This document shows positions 18,731 through 28,099 of a DNA stretch of 64,000 nucleotides, piece by piece. Where the stretch lies: the NCBI GenBank assembly GCA_013001885.1, contig JABDLD010000064.1, forward strand, positions 62,001 to 126,000, written 5' to 3'. How positions within the stretch are numbered: the stretch's first letter is position 1; the number at the start of each line of letters is the position of its first letter. The DNA is from Lysobacterales bacterium (GTDB lineage: Bacteria; Pseudomonadota; Gammaproteobacteria; Xanthomonadales; SZUA-36). Below the pieces are notes generated by a model. It was not told the origin of the DNA. It saw only the letters and a list, made by a program, of their open reading frames with translations, and ran no database searches. The position numbers were made by a program, and so were the translations under genes.

Positions 18731-19741
18731 GTGGCCCAACCCGACCTGAGCATTGACCGGGTCACCCGTTCACGACGCAATCTTTTTGCCTCCGTCAGGC
18801 TCGACCGCCTGGCTGAATACCGAGACGATGAATCGTGGGTCGAACAGGCTTTGAATTCAAACCGGGCGCGCTTTGTGCCTCTGTGGCGCAACCGCAGTCT
18901 GCTCTCGGTCTCCGCCGAAGGACAAACCGCCGTTTACCTTAAACCCGGCGAACTGGATCAGCCGGACAGCATTCAATCCCCTACACTGCTCGGCACCGAC
19001 GGCAAACGTTACTTTTTCGCCGTATCCATCAATGACCGGCAACAGGAACAGGTGCTTGCCAGCCACCCAGAGGCTCAATTCATTGATCTGCGCGTCGCTT
19101 CCGTTGATATGGACACCAAGCATGCGGGCGTGCTCGCTTACGCCAAGGCCCTGCATTACTGGCAATACCGCCACGCGTTCTGTGGCATCTGTGGGAGCCC
19201 GAACAAGCTGGAATCCGCCGGGCACAAACTGGTATGCAGCGACCCGAATTGCGGTCGGCAATCCTTTCCAAGAATCGACCCGGCGATCATCGTGCTTGTC
19301 ACACAGGGCGACGCCTGTCTTCTGGGGCGCAATGCCAGCTGGCCAGCAAAACGGTTTTCCACCCTGGCCGGTTTCGTCGAGCCCGGCGAAAGCCTGGAAG
19401 ATGCCGTCGTCAGGGAAGTGTTTGAAGAGGCACAGGTGCGGTTGAAATCTATCGTGTATGTTTCCTCCCAACCCTGGCCGTTCCCCTCCTCGGCCATGTG
19501 CGGGTTTTACGCAGAAGCCGAAAATCGCGAAAGCAGTTCAACCGACGAGATGGAAGAGATTATCTGGCTGTCTGCCGCCGAGATGACAGCCGCTATTTTG
19601 AAGGACGAAATCCGGCTGCCGCCCCCGGTTTCAATTGCGTTCCAGCTGATCGCAGACTGGTACCAGCGCCAGTGCGGGGCCGACCTGGGCTCGCTCACGC
19701 GTAAGGCAGGTGGCTGGCTGGGCCGGAAAGGCATAAAATAG
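18731..19741 (+). CDS. nudC: NAD(H) pyrophosphatase / RNA decapping hydrolase NudC
   Basis: NudC hydrolyses NADH and removes NAD caps from RNA 5' ends. The 336-residue protein has a zinc site with Cys151, Cys154, Cys169 and Cys174, a Nudix box from about residue 214 (GFVEPGESLEDAVV then REVFEEA), and the NudC hallmark SQPWPFPSS near residue 247. The spacing of the second zinc pair is four residues rather than two. It starts with GTG 3 nt after erpA and ends 4 nt before ampE. Confidence 0.93.
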   Translation: MAQPDLSIDRVTRSRRNLFASVRLDRLAEYRDDESWVEQALNSNRARFVPLWRNRSLLSVSAEGQTAVYLKPGELDQPDSIQSPTLLGTDGKRYFFAVSINDRQQEQVLASHPEAQFIDLRVASVDMDTKHAGVLAYAKALHYWQYRHAFCGICGSPNKLESAGHKLVCSDPNCGRQSFPRIDPAIIVLVTQGDACLLGRNASWPAKRFSTLAGFVEPGESLEDAVVREVFEEAQVRLKSIVYVSSQPWPFPSSAMCGFYAEAENRESSSTDEMEEIIWLSAAEMTAAILKDEIRLPPPVSIAFQLIADWYQRQCGADLGSLTRKAGGWLGRKGIK

Positions 19742-19745
19742 CAGC

Positions 19746-20627
19746 ATGACCATTATCGCGATCCTCCTGGCTTTTGGACTGTGCCACTTCGTGCGGGAAC
19801 TCGGCCGTTTCCGAAAAAGACACTGGCTGACCGGCTGGGTGGATTTCAGTAACGACGCATTCGGCAAGTTGCCGCTCTGGCAGGACGTACTCGGCTTCAT
19901 CGTAATCATTGCCGTGCCGGTTCTGATCCTGTTGCTGATCAACGAATTGTTGGTCTCGGCGCTTGGAATTACGGGCTCTTTCCTGCTGGCGCTGGTCGTG
20001 TTGGTATACAGCTTCGGTCCGCGCGACCTCGATACGGACGTGGCAGGGATCGTTGAAGCTGAGAGCGACGAAGACCGTGCCGCCGCCATGGAGCGCCTGT
20101 TGCGCAAGCCGATTCCGGAGGATCCGGAAGAAGCTCGAGCCGCGGCCGTCGAGTCGGTATTTCGCGAGGCGTTAAGACGCTGGTTTGGCATTATTTTCTG
20201 GTTTGCCGTCCTGGGAATCGTCGGCGCCTTTCTCTATCGCATTGTCGACTGGCTGGTTCACGAGGATCATAAGTTAACCGACGAACAAATCGGTTTATTC
20301 ATCCGGCTGCAGCAGATAATGGACTGGCCGGCCGCCCAGTTGATGACGCTTTCGCTGGCGATTGCGACCGACTTTGACTCTGTTTTTGCCGCGTGGAAGC
20401 AATTCCATGACGAGCAGGGGCACGGCCTGTTTGAAGGGGACAACGGCTTTCTTCTCTCCAGCGCCTGCAACATTGTGCTGACCGGCCATGCCGCACGTGA
20501 CGGTTACGCGGATCAGCTCGAAGGACCCATGACCTGTCTGCAGCAAGCCATGGATCTCACCTGGAGAATCCTTGGCGTCTGGTTGACCGTACTGGCATTG
20601 CTGCTCCTGATTGGCGTCATTGTCTGA
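19746..20627 (+). CDS. ampE: AmpE-like inner-membrane signalling modulator
   Basis: A 293-residue multi-pass membrane protein resembling AmpE (E. coli 284), which is related to the CobD/CbiB cobalamin biosynthesis family and is encoded with ampD in many bacteria, where it is thought to modulate beta-lactamase induction. Hydrophobic segments lie near 1-12, 45-65, 68-90, 145-165 and 272-292, with a cytoplasmic loop rich in Asp and Glu. The characteristic HFVRELGRFRK start and the YSFGPRDLD motif are visible. No ampD is in the window. The TGA overlaps a possible CTG start of the next gene. Confidence 0.78.
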   Translation: MTIIAILLAFGLCHFVRELGRFRKRHWLTGWVDFSNDAFGKLPLWQDVLGFIVIIAVPVLILLLINELLVSALGITGSFLLALVVLVYSFGPRDLDTDVAGIVEAESDEDRAAAMERLLRKPIPEDPEEARAAAVESVFREALRRWFGIIFWFAVLGIVGAFLYRIVDWLVHEDHKLTDEQIGLFIRLQQIMDWPAAQLMTLSLAIATDFDSVFAAWKQFHDEQGHGLFEGDNGFLLSSACNIVLTGHAARDGYADQLEGPMTCLQQAMDLTWRILGVWLTVLALLLLIGVIV

Positions 20628-21544
20628 TTAACGGGTTCGGCGCCATCAGACCGGGACTCTTTCTCGCGATCCTTCTGCTGGCCTGCGCCCCGGCCTCTGC
20701 CGCAGCTGTAATCTCTCTCACCCAGGCTAATGGCTCTACGCTGGACCTTGCGGCGCCTGCCGCAAGGATCGTGACACTCTCGCCGCACCTGTCTGAGCTG
20801 GCCTTTGCTGCAGGAGCTGGAGAAAGACTGATCGCCACGGTGGAGTTCAGTGACTTCCCGCCCCCGGCCCGGGAAGTTCCGCGCATCGGGGATGCGTTCA
20901 GGCTGGATGTTGAGCGCATTGCCACACTGAGCCCGGACCTCGTGATTGCCTGGGACTCAGGAAATCCCCGGGCGGCCGTCGAGCAGTTGCGCTCCCTCGG
21001 CATCAACGTCTGGTCTGTTGAAATTCGCTCGCCCGCCGAAATCGCCGATGTGCTGGAGCTTGTCGGTAAGGCAGCAGGAAGCGCCGGGACTGCCAAAACC
21101 AGGGCGGAGCTCGTGCGCCGGCGGCTCGATCACCTGAAACGGCAATACCGGAACGTCATCACGCTGGATTATTTTTACCAGGTGGGCGCCCGGCCTCTGT
21201 TCACACTGAACGGCAGTCACCTGGTCAGCCAGGGCCTGCGACTTTGCGGCGGTAACAACGTGTTCGACCAGGAACCCGGCCTCGCTTTCCAGGTCAGCTA
21301 CGAATCGGTGATCGTCGCCAACCCGGATGCACTGTTTGCTCCTTACTCAAAAGGCGGCGAGAACCCTCTTTCAACCTGGCGTGAATGGCCCGCCATGCGG
21401 GCGGTGCGAAATGACGCCCTGTTCCTGCTGCCGGCTGACGGCATCAGCCAGGCGACACCGCGGTTTTTGGATTCGCTGGAGATTGCCTGTAAGCTGTTGC
21501 ACCAATTGCGCAAGCGAAGGAATGATGAACAGCCCTCTGATTGA
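20624..21544 (+). CDS. BtuF-like cobalamin-binding protein (helical backbone metal receptor)
   Basis: A periplasmic binding protein of the BtuF/FhuD type; such proteins deliver cobalamin, haem or siderophores to an ABC importer. The mature fold starts with RIVTLSPHLSELAFA and includes a DYFYQVG segment and a long backbone helix. A clear signal peptide (LFLAILLLACAPASA) is encoded upstream, but no ATG, GTG or TTG is in frame ahead of it. The nearest initiator is CTG at 20624, overlapping the ampE TGA as CTGA. The conventional GTG at 20771 would remove the signal peptide and the first strand. The matching permease and ATPase genes are not adjacent. The ATG of DUF819 overlaps its end. Confidence 0.75.
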   Translation: MINGFGAIRPGLFLAILLLACAPASAAAVISLTQANGSTLDLAAPAARIVTLSPHLSELAFAAGAGERLIATVEFSDFPPPAREVPRIGDAFRLDVERIATLSPDLVIAWDSGNPRAAVEQLRSLGINVWSVEIRSPAEIADVLELVGKAAGSAGTAKTRAELVRRRLDHLKRQYRNVITLDYFYQVGARPLFTLNGSHLVSQGLRLCGGNNVFDQEPGLAFQVSYESVIVANPDALFAPYSKGGENPLSTWREWPAMRAVRNDALFLLPADGISQATPRFLDSLEIACKLLHQLRKRRNDEQPSD

Positions 21545-22745
21545 TTCACCCGTTGGGGTCATGGCCGTGCTCGTGGCGGTTGTCAGCTTCTGGTTCTGGC
21601 TGGAGAAGAAAAGCGGCTGGAAGATTTTCGATTTCCTGCCGCCCCTGATATTCATCTATGCCACACCCGTGTTGCTTTCCAACAGTGGGCTGATCCCCTT
21701 CGAGAACGGGGCCTACGATTTTCTGCGCCATTACGGATTACCCATTTTCATTTGCCTGATGCTACTGAAAGTAGATGTGCTGAGCGCAGTCCGAATCATG
21801 GGTAAAGGCGTGTTCGTCATGCTGATAGGCACCATGGGCGTTGTACTGGGCGGCATTCTCGCCTTCGCCCTGGGCCAGGCGATCACAACACCCGACTGGT
21901 TCCCGTTGCGATTCCCGTTGCCGCCCGACAGCTGGAAGGCCTTTGGCACGTTGGCCGGCAGCTGGATTGGCGGCACCGGCAACATGACGGCCGCTCATGC
22001 CGCACTGGATGGCTCGGGCAATGACATGACCATGGCCGCCGCGGCAGACCAGATGGTCTACCTGATCTGGCTGCCCCTGTTGCTTGGTTCGCGGGCTTTT
22101 GCAAAAAAATTCAACCGCTGGATGCGGGTTCCGGCGAACCGGCTGGAGCTGATGGACCGCGCAGCGGCGGCTCATGAGCACTCGGAGCAGGCTCCGAAGA
22201 TGATCCAGCTTTTGTACCTTGCATTGATCGCGCTGGGATTTACCTGGATATCACTGGAATTGTCCGAAGTGCTGCCGCCCGTCGCCATCGGCGGCGCGAC
22301 TGTGATCAGTGCCAGCACCTGGCTCATCCTGCTGGTAACCACCCTCGCCCTGGCGGCTTCCGCCACACCTGCGAGAAAATTGCCGGCCGCCCACCCGATC
22401 GCGATGGCGATCATCTACGTTTATGTGGCGCGTATCGGCGCCACCATGGATCTGAGCAACGCCAGCCTGGAGACCATGGGTGCGTTCGTCGCCATGTGCT
22501 ACGTGTGGATTTTCATTCACGGAATTTTCATTCTTGCCGGCGCCTGGCTGTTCCGCGTGGACGTGCATACCCTGGCCATTGCATCAGCCGCCAATATCGG
22601 CGGCGCCGCGTCCGCGCCTATCGTCGCCGCCCATCACCGCGAATCGCTGGTTCCGGCTTCGATCCTGATGGCGATGATCGGCTATGCGCTGGGGAATTAC
22701 CTCGCCATTCTCACCGGGCGGCTGGGACAGTTACTGTTCAGCTAG
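21525..22745 (+). CDS. DUF819 family membrane protein
   Basis: A 406-residue protein with about ten hydrophobic segments and the conserved GTLAGSWIGGTGNM and SAANIGGAASAP motifs of DUF819, a family with a permease-like fold and no assigned substrate. The ATG at 21525 is preceded by AAGGA and lies inside the end of the binding-protein gene; an ATG one codon earlier is the alternative. The neighbouring binding protein raises the idea of uptake, but DUF819 proteins are not ABC permeases and this is only context. Confidence 0.87.
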   Translation: MNSPLIDSPVGVMAVLVAVVSFWFWLEKKSGWKIFDFLPPLIFIYATPVLLSNSGLIPFENGAYDFLRHYGLPIFICLMLLKVDVLSAVRIMGKGVFVMLIGTMGVVLGGILAFALGQAITTPDWFPLRFPLPPDSWKAFGTLAGSWIGGTGNMTAAHAALDGSGNDMTMAAAADQMVYLIWLPLLLGSRAFAKKFNRWMRVPANRLELMDRAAAAHEHSEQAPKMIQLLYLALIALGFTWISLELSEVLPPVAIGGATVISASTWLILLVTTLALAASATPARKLPAAHPIAMAIIYVYVARIGATMDLSNASLETMGAFVAMCYVWIFIHGIFILAGAWLFRVDVHTLAIASAANIGGAASAPIVAAHHRESLVPASILMAMIGYALGNYLAILTGRLGQLLFS

Positions 22746-22780
22746 CCTGACCCATTCAAACCACTTTTTCGGAGTTCCAA

Positions 22781-24055
22781 ATGAAGCGAGTCGTTATCTC
22801 TGTGTTTTTGATTACCGCATGCCTTTCGGCTTATGCCGACAGCACCGTGCTCGAATGCGCGAGGCTAATCGATGTTGAAAACGGCGAGGTGCTCAAAAAC
22901 CGGCAAATCCTGGTTGAAGGCAACCGAATTGCAGCGGTAGGCAAAACCGTTGATGCCGAGGAGAATGCTGAGCGGATCGCCCTGGACACCTGCCTGCCCG
23001 GGTTGATGGATATGCATGTGCACCTGGATGGCGAGTTGTCCCGTGACGGCTACATCAAGCGCTTCCAGAAGAATCCGGCCGACCTGGCTCTGACCGCCGC
23101 CCACTACGGTCAGTTGACCCTGCAGGCCGGCTTTACGACCGTTCGTAACCCCGGCGATTCGTTCAACGTGACCGTTGCTTTGCGCAACGCAATCAACAGC
23201 GGAATCACTTCCGGCCCCCGCATCCACACGGCAGCCAAGACCATAGCGACCACCGGCGGACATGGCGATCCCAGTAACGGCTACCGACATGACCTGGCGG
23301 GTGACCCGGGACCGGCAGAAGGTGTCGTTAACGGTGTCGAGGACGCGCGCAAAGCCGTGCGTCAGCGCTACAAGGACGGCGCCGACCTGATCAAGATTAC
23401 CGCCACCGGCGGTGTGCTCAGTCTGGCCAAGAGCGGGCAAAACCCGCAATTTACCGCGGAAGAACTGGAGGCTGTGGTGCAGACCGCGAACGATTACGGC
23501 ATGCATGTGGCGGCGCATTCACACGGCGCCGAAGGCATGAAGCGCGCCATCCTTGCCGGGGTCACGACAATCGAACACGGGACCTTCATGGATGACGAAA
23601 TCATCGGCTTGATGAAAGAGCGCGGCACCTACTACGTACCGACCATTTCCGCCGGCCGGTTCGTGGCGGAAAAAGCCGGCGAAGAAGGTTACTTTCCCGA
23701 CGTAGTCAGGCCCAAGGCAGCCTCCGTCGGACCCCAGATCCAGGCGACATTCGCCAAGGCATACGCCAGCGGTGTCACGATTGCGTTCGGTACGGATGCA
23801 GGCGTATCTCCCCACGGTGCCAATGCGCTGGAGTTCGTTTTCATGGTGGAGGCTGGCATGCCCGAGATGGAGGCCATTCAGTCCGCGACCGTGACCCCTT
23901 CCATACTGCTGGGCGTGGAGGATCAATTGGGCAGTATCAGGCCCGGCAAACTGGCCGATATCGTTGCCGTCGTTGGCGACCCTACTGAGGATATCTCGGC
24001 CCTGAGCCAGGTGGCATTCGTCATGAAAGACGGGGAAATTTACCGTAACCAGTGA
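22781..24055 (+). CDS. Secreted amidohydrolase family protein
   Basis: A 424-residue metal-dependent hydrolase with an N-terminal signal peptide ([16 protein letters not shown]), so it acts in the periplasm. The metal ligands of the superfamily are seen in [10 protein letters not shown], the carbamylatable Lys region [26 protein letters not shown] and [11 protein letters not shown]. Close relatives hydrolyse Xaa-Pro dipeptides, imidazolonepropionate or carbamate-like substrates; the true substrate is unknown. It begins 35 nt after DUF819 with GGAG upstream and is followed by nnrU after 68 nt. Confidence 0.87.
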   Translation: MKRVVISVFLITACLSAYADSTVLECARLIDVENGEVLKNRQILVEGNRIAAVGKTVDAEENAERIALDTCLPGLMDMHVHLDGELSRDGYIKRFQKNPADLALTAAHYGQLTLQAGFTTVRNPGDSFNVTVALRNAINSGITSGPRIHTAAKTIATTGGHGDPSNGYRHDLAGDPGPAEGVVNGVEDARKAVRQRYKDGADLIKITATGGVLSLAKSGQNPQFTAEELEAVVQTANDYGMHVAAHSHGAEGMKRAILAGVTTIEHGTFMDDEIIGLMKERGTYYVPTISAGRFVAEKAGEEGYFPDVVRPKAASVGPQIQATFAKAYASGVTIAFGTDAGVSPHGANALEFVFMVEAGMPEMEAIQSATVTPSILLGVEDQLGSIRPGKLADIVAVVGDPTEDISALSQVAFVMKDGEIYRNQ

Positions 24056-24123
24056 ACAAATTTCACGCCGGAAGCCATTTGGACGTAAACTGAAAACCGG
24101 TCCCGTAAGCGCAGGATAAAGCC

Positions 24124-24687
24124 ATGACAAAACTTTTACTGGGTGTTCTTCTCTGGAGTGTCATCCATTTCATCCCTGCGGTAGCCGCTGATTTCAGAAA
24201 AAGCGTAATCGCAAAGATAGGGGAGCAGCCGTATAAAGGAATCTTCGCGCTGTTCATGGTGCTGGCTCTCTACCTGATCATTTCCGGTTGGAAGTCAACG
24301 ATTCCCGAAAGCATGTATCTGCCGCCCGCGTGGGGCCGGCACGCAACCGCGCTGCTGGTCCTGATCAGTTTCTTCCTTTTTATCGCGCCGTACCATGCCA
24401 CGAATCTGAAGCGGTTTTTACGACATCCGCAACTTTCCGGCGTTTTCCTCTGGGGTATTGCCCATCTGCTCGCCAATGGCGAGGGGCGTTCAATCGTACT
24501 GTTCGGGGGTCTGTCTGTCTGGGCCGTGATTGAAATCCTGTTGCTCAATCGGCGAGATGGCGGCTGGATCAAACCGGACCGCGTGCCGCCGAAAAAAGAC
24601 ATCATCCTCGTCGTGGCCGGCCTGGTGTCCTATCTCGTCATCGCATTTGCGCACGAGTGGCTGTTCGGCTTTTCGCCATTTGCCTGA
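24124..24687 (+). CDS. NnrU family membrane protein
   Basis: A 187-residue inner-membrane protein of the NnrU/MAPEG-like family with five hydrophobic segments and the family motifs LWSVIHFIPA and GIAHLLANGE. NnrU was first found in nitrite/NO respiration gene clusters, and related proteins occur in terpene metabolism, but no denitrification gene lies here, so a role in NO metabolism is not supported. It is followed closely by a VOC gene. Confidence 0.87.
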   Translation: MTKLLLGVLLWSVIHFIPAVAADFRKSVIAKIGEQPYKGIFALFMVLALYLIISGWKSTIPESMYLPPAWGRHATALLVLISFFLFIAPYHATNLKRFLRHPQLSGVFLWGIAHLLANGEGRSIVLFGGLSVWAVIEILLLNRRDGGWIKPDRVPPKKDIILVVAGLVSYLVIAFAHEWLFGFSPFA

Positions 24688-24702
24688 TCAAGGAGATTTG
24701 AA

Positions 24703-25083
24703 ATGATTGGATACGTTACTCTTGGCACCAACGACCTGCAGCGCGCCGTTGCCTTTTACGACGAACTGCTGTCCGTAATGGGTGCAGGCCGTTTCATGGA
24801 GGTCGAGGACATTTTTGTCGCCTGGGCGGTCACGCCGGATAAGCCCGGTTTGTCCGTCACCAAACCATTTGACGGCAATGCGGCGACGCCGGGTAATGGA
24901 ACCATGGTGGCGCTGGCGGTTGATTCAAAGGAGATGGTTCATAAAGTGTACGACAAGGCCATCGAACTGGGCGGCGCCGATGAAGGCCCAGCCGGGCCGC
25001 GCAGTGATGCATTCTATGCCGGTTACTTTCGCGATCTGGACGGCAACAAGCTGAATGTATTCTGCCTGACGACTCCCGAATGA
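24703..25083 (+). CDS. VOC (glyoxalase-like) family protein
   Basis: A 126-residue protein with the paired beta-alpha-beta-beta-beta modules of the VOC family: an opening IGYVTLGTNDLQRAVAFYDEL and a closing YFRDLDGNKLNVF. The position of the first metal-ligand His is occupied by Tyr (IGYVTL), as in many glyoxalase-like proteins without proven activity. An AGGAG site precedes the ATG. It is the last gene of the plus-strand run and is convergent with TspO. Distinct from the VOC protein at 3122. Confidence 0.82.
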   Translation: MIGYVTLGTNDLQRAVAFYDELLSVMGAGRFMEVEDIFVAWAVTPDKPGLSVTKPFDGNAATPGNGTMVALAVDSKEMVHKVYDKAIELGGADEGPAGPRSDAFYAGYFRDLDGNKLNVFCLTTPE

Positions 25084-25110
25084 CCGGACGCGCGCAGCCG
25101 CACTGCGCCG

Positions 25111-25599
25111 TCAGCTCAGAAACCCAGCCAGCGCGCCGCCGTTGACCGTCCAGACCGCCAGGTTGAGAACAAGAAGAAACAGGACCCAGCCCAGGTAGGG
25201 AACCATCAGGTAGGCTGCCGGGCGCGACAGGCGGCTGAAAGCTCTGATGCACAGAATGGCGGCCCCGGTTGCCAGCAGCAGCACCGGCAGCGCCCAGCCG
25301 GGCCGGTGCAGGCCAAAGAACAGGGCCGACCAAGCGATATTCAGAACCAGCAGAAGCACCCACCACGCCAGCGCACCCAGGCGGGCGTAATGCTCCGTGA
25401 GCCATATTTTCCAGGCGGCGGCCGCCATAAAAATATAAATCAAGGCCCAAATCACGGCATAAAGCCAGCCCGGCGGCGCCATGGAAGGCCGCCGCATGGT
25501 TACGTAATACCATTCACCGGCTTCGAACGAGGAGCCGGCCAGCGAAGCCACAACCACCAGCAGCAGAAACGCGGCTAATGAGAAATACCTGTATATCAT
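25111..25599 (-). CDS. TspO/MBR family tryptophan-rich protein
   Basis: A 162-residue membrane protein with five predicted helices and many Trp residues, matching the TspO/translocator protein family that binds porphyrins and affects tetrapyrrole and stress responses. The motif APPGWLYAVIWALIY at about 41-55 corresponds to the conserved PPxxxxxxVW stretch between helices 1 and 2. It is the third gene of a minus-strand unit after the HAD phosphatase (33 nt away). Confidence 0.86.
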   Translation of the reverse strand: MIYRYFSLAAFLLLVVVASLAGSSFEAGEWYYVTMRRPSMAPPGWLYAVIWALIYIFMAAAAWKIWLTEHYARLGALAWWVLLLVLNIAWSALFFGLHRPGWALPVLLLATGAAILCIRAFSRLSRPAAYLMVPYLGWVLFLLVLNLAVWTVNGGALAGFLS

Positions 25600-25632
25600 T
25601 CGTTGTTTTCCTGGCGAGACATGACCATTGGA

Positions 25633-26298
25633 CTACTCTGCCCTCATCCGGTTCATCAATAGAGGAGCGATGTCCTTCGAATGCCCGACCAGGTGGTCGG
25701 GCCGGGCCGAGATCAACTCGTTCCTGGAACCGAATCCATAAGTCACCGCGATCGCAGACATCCGGTTTGCCCTTGCGCCCAAAATATCCTGGTCCCGGTC
25801 GCCGATCATCAGTGACTGGGACGGATCGAGATCAAATTTTCTTAAAGCGTGCGCGATGATACGGGTCTTGTCACGGCGCTCGGGGCCCATCGATGCGCCC
25901 GCAATACCTTCAAAATGGTTACGGAGCTGCAAGTCCGCAAGCACCTTGCCGGCGATCGGCGTGGGCTTGACCGTGGCGATGAACAGCCGGTAACCCCCCT
26001 GGCCCAGGTGCGAGAGCATCTCGTGAACACTGTCATATACTTCCGTTCCGGCCTGTGCCAGATCATCATAGTGCTCGCGGTAGTGGCCAATCGCTGAGGC
26101 CGTCTGCGCCGGCGTCAAGCTGAACACATCGCGAAATATGTCCAGCAGAGGCTTCCCGATCAGAGTCCTTACCTGCACTTCCCGGTCCGGAACCGCGCCG
26201 GTCTGTTGCAGCGCATACTCGATGCAGGTGCTGATCGTCCGGCTGCTGTCGACCAGCGTTCCGTCAAGATCGAACAGCACATTGCGGACGTTGTTCAC
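25633..26298 (-). CDS. HAD-family phosphatase (phosphoglycolate phosphatase-like)
   Basis: A 221-residue haloacid dehalogenase hydrolase. The nucleophile motif DLDGTLVDS is near the N-terminus (catalytic Asp residues 9 and 11), a cap domain follows, and the C-terminal motifs KTRIIAHAL and MIGDRDQDILGA hold the Lys and acidic metal ligands. Gph/PpaX-like; the substrate is not determined. The GTG at 26298 overlaps the upstream TGA as GTGA, giving coupling to the CoA-transferase gene. Confidence 0.85.
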   Translation of the reverse strand: MNNVRNVLFDLDGTLVDSSRTISTCIEYALQQTGAVPDREVQVRTLIGKPLLDIFRDVFSLTPAQTASAIGHYREHYDDLAQAGTEVYDSVHEMLSHLGQGGYRLFIATVKPTPIAGKVLADLQLRNHFEGIAGASMGPERRDKTRIIAHALRKFDLDPSQSLMIGDRDQDILGARANRMSAIAVTYGFGSRNELISARPDHLVGHSKDIAPLLMNRMRAE

Positions 26299-27410
26299 CC
26301 GGGATTTCTTCCGTGGCCCGGCCGCCCGGCACCCCAATCATCCAGAACGGCGTCGAGGTCGGATCCCGGCTGATGCGGCGCAAAGGCAATTTCCGGTTGG
26401 GTCCTGCTGAAACGAGGCGCCGGAGCCGGCTGAGTCAGTCCGCCAACTTCGACATAGGTCTGACGCGCCTGGTTGTGCGGATGTTGCGGCGCTTCCCTGA
26501 AGTCCAGAACCGGGGCGAAACAAACGTCAGTTCCCTCCAGTAATTCGCACCATTCATCCCTGCTTCGGGTTTTGAAAACTGCTTCCAGCCCGGCTTTCAT
26601 TTCGGGCCAGCGCCGCACGTCGTTCTGGCCGCCGAAGTCTTCCTCGCTCAAACCTGCTTTTTCCAGCAACAGGGCGTAGAACTGCGGTTCGATTGAACCA
26701 ATGGATACGTACTGGGAGTCGCTGGTTTCATACACGTCATAAAAATGAGCACCGCTGTCCAGCAGGTTGCTCCCGCGAGGCGCACTCCACCGGCCCTGGG
26801 CTTCAAGCGAGTGAAACAGAGTCATCAACAGCGCCGAACCATCGGTCATCGCCGCATCGACCACCTGTCCTTTGCCGGACGCTCGTGCCTCCAGCAGAGC
26901 GCTGACCATGCCCAGCGCCAGCAACATGGCTCCGCCTCCAAAATCACCCACCAGGTTCAGTGGCGGGACCGGCTTCTCGCCTTTCCTGCCAATCGCGTGC
27001 AGCACGCCGGTCAAAGAAATGTAGTTGATGTCGTGACCTGCAGCCTGCGACAACGGCCCGTATTGGCCCCAGCCGGTCATGCGCCCATAAGTCAGAGCGG
27101 GATTGGCCGCCATGCATTCGTCCGGACCCAGATGCAGCTTCTCCATCACACCCGGACGAAACCCTTCGAACAGGGCGTCGGCCCTGGAGACCAGGTCCAG
27201 AAACAATTTCCGATCGCCGGGGGACTTCAGGTCAAGCACGATGGACCGCTTTCCGCGGCGCGTACAATCTGTGGCGGGATCCAGGGCGGGCGGCGCTTCA
27301 CGATCAACGCACACCACATCAGCGCCCAGGTCCGCGAACAGCATGCCGCAAAAAGGACCCGGACCCAGCGCCGACACTTCAATGATTTTCAACCCCTTCA
27401 GCGGACCCAT
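26295..27410 (-). CDS. CaiB/BaiF CoA-transferase family protein (alpha-methylacyl-CoA racemase-like)
   Basis: A 371-residue class III CoA-transferase-fold protein. The opening GLKIIEVSALGPGPFCGM, the FEGFRPGVMEKL segment and especially GHDINYISLTG match alpha-methylacyl-CoA racemases, where the Asp of this motif is a catalytic acid/base. Such enzymes invert the 2-methyl centre of branched acyl-CoAs so they can enter beta-oxidation. This would fit the beta-oxidation genes at 30810-35368, although they are on the opposite strand and separate. The protein starts at 27410 and faces rubrerythrin across 262 bp. Confidence 0.86.
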   Translation of the reverse strand: MGPLKGLKIIEVSALGPGPFCGMLFADLGADVVCVDREAPPALDPATDCTRRGKRSIVLDLKSPGDRKLFLDLVSRADALFEGFRPGVMEKLHLGPDECMAANPALTYGRMTGWGQYGPLSQAAGHDINYISLTGVLHAIGRKGEKPVPPLNLVGDFGGGAMLLALGMVSALLEARASGKGQVVDAAMTDGSALLMTLFHSLEAQGRWSAPRGSNLLDSGAHFYDVYETSDSQYVSIGSIEPQFYALLLEKAGLSEEDFGGQNDVRRWPEMKAGLEAVFKTRSRDEWCELLEGTDVCFAPVLDFREAPQHPHNQARQTYVEVGGLTQPAPAPRFSRTQPEIAFAPHQPGSDLDAVLDDWGAGRPGHGRNPG

Positions 27411-27672
27411 GTTGTCTGTCTCAACTCACGTTGCGTTCGCGCCCTTCCCGTTGAGGCGCCCTCAGATCCTGATTCAGGACTCTGGTTGATCATATAGTTT
27501 GAGGCACCCCCAGTGGAAGGAAAAGATCCCTGGACCGGAGAAACAAACTGACCCTGATCATTGAACAAGTCTATTGGCCTTATCAGAAAATACTATTTCA
27601 ACTATAAAGATGGGAGGTCTATTCTTCCAAGACACGTCCGTGTATTCCCAATCGAAAGGAGGTACGAACATC
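27411..27672 (+). promoter_or_regulatory. Divergent intergenic region before rubrerythrin, with a palindrome
   Basis: This 262-bp gap lies between the minus-strand racemase-like gene and rubrerythrin and becomes AT-rich from 27540 to 27620. A 13-bp palindrome, TCCTGA-T-TCAGGA, lies at 27467-27479, nearer the minus gene. Rubrerythrin has a strong AAGGAGGT site ahead of its ATG. A short run of codons upstream and in frame with rubrerythrin (from 27574) is not conserved-looking. No promoter pair could be fixed. Confidence 0.4.
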
Positions 27673-28089
27673 ATGGCACTTAAAGGCACGCAGACCGAAC
27701 AGAATCTCAAAGACGCATTCGCAGGAGAATCACAGGCCAACCGGCGTTACCTGTATTTCGCCCAACGTGCTGATGTTGAAGGTTACAACGACGTCTCCAC
27801 CGTTTTCCGTTCCACCGCCGAAGGTGAGACGGGCCATGCTCACGGCCACCTGGAGTACCTCGAAGAAGCAGGCGATCCCGCCACCGGCCTTCCGATCGGC
27901 CCAACTGCCGACAACCTCAAGGCAGCCATTGCCGGTGAGACCCATGAGTACACCGACATGTATCCGGGCATGGCCCGCACAGCTCGGGATGAGGGATTCG
28001 ATGAAATCGCCGACTGGTTCGAGACCCTGGCAAAGGCTGAGCGTTCACACGCCAACCGCTTCCAGAAAGCTCTGGACGAATTGGACTGA
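27673..28089 (+). CDS. Rubrerythrin, single ferritin-like domain
   Basis: A 138-residue four-helix di-iron protein. Glu and His ligands are visible in [30 protein letters not shown] and [10 protein letters not shown], the pattern of rubrerythrins that reduce hydrogen peroxide. The C-terminal rubredoxin domain of classical rubrerythrin is missing, so electrons must come from another protein. It starts at the ATG following AAGGAGGT. A 12-bp hairpin separates it from the iron-sulfur protein gene; the two and DUF3501 make a recurring cassette. Confidence 0.92.
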   Translation: MALKGTQTEQNLKDAFAGESQANRRYLYFAQRADVEGYNDVSTVFRSTAEGETGHAHGHLEYLEEAGDPATGLPIGPTADNLKAAIAGETHEYTDMYPGMARTARDEGFDEIADWFETLAKAERSHANRFQKALDELD

Positions 28090-28099
28090 ATTCTGACGC

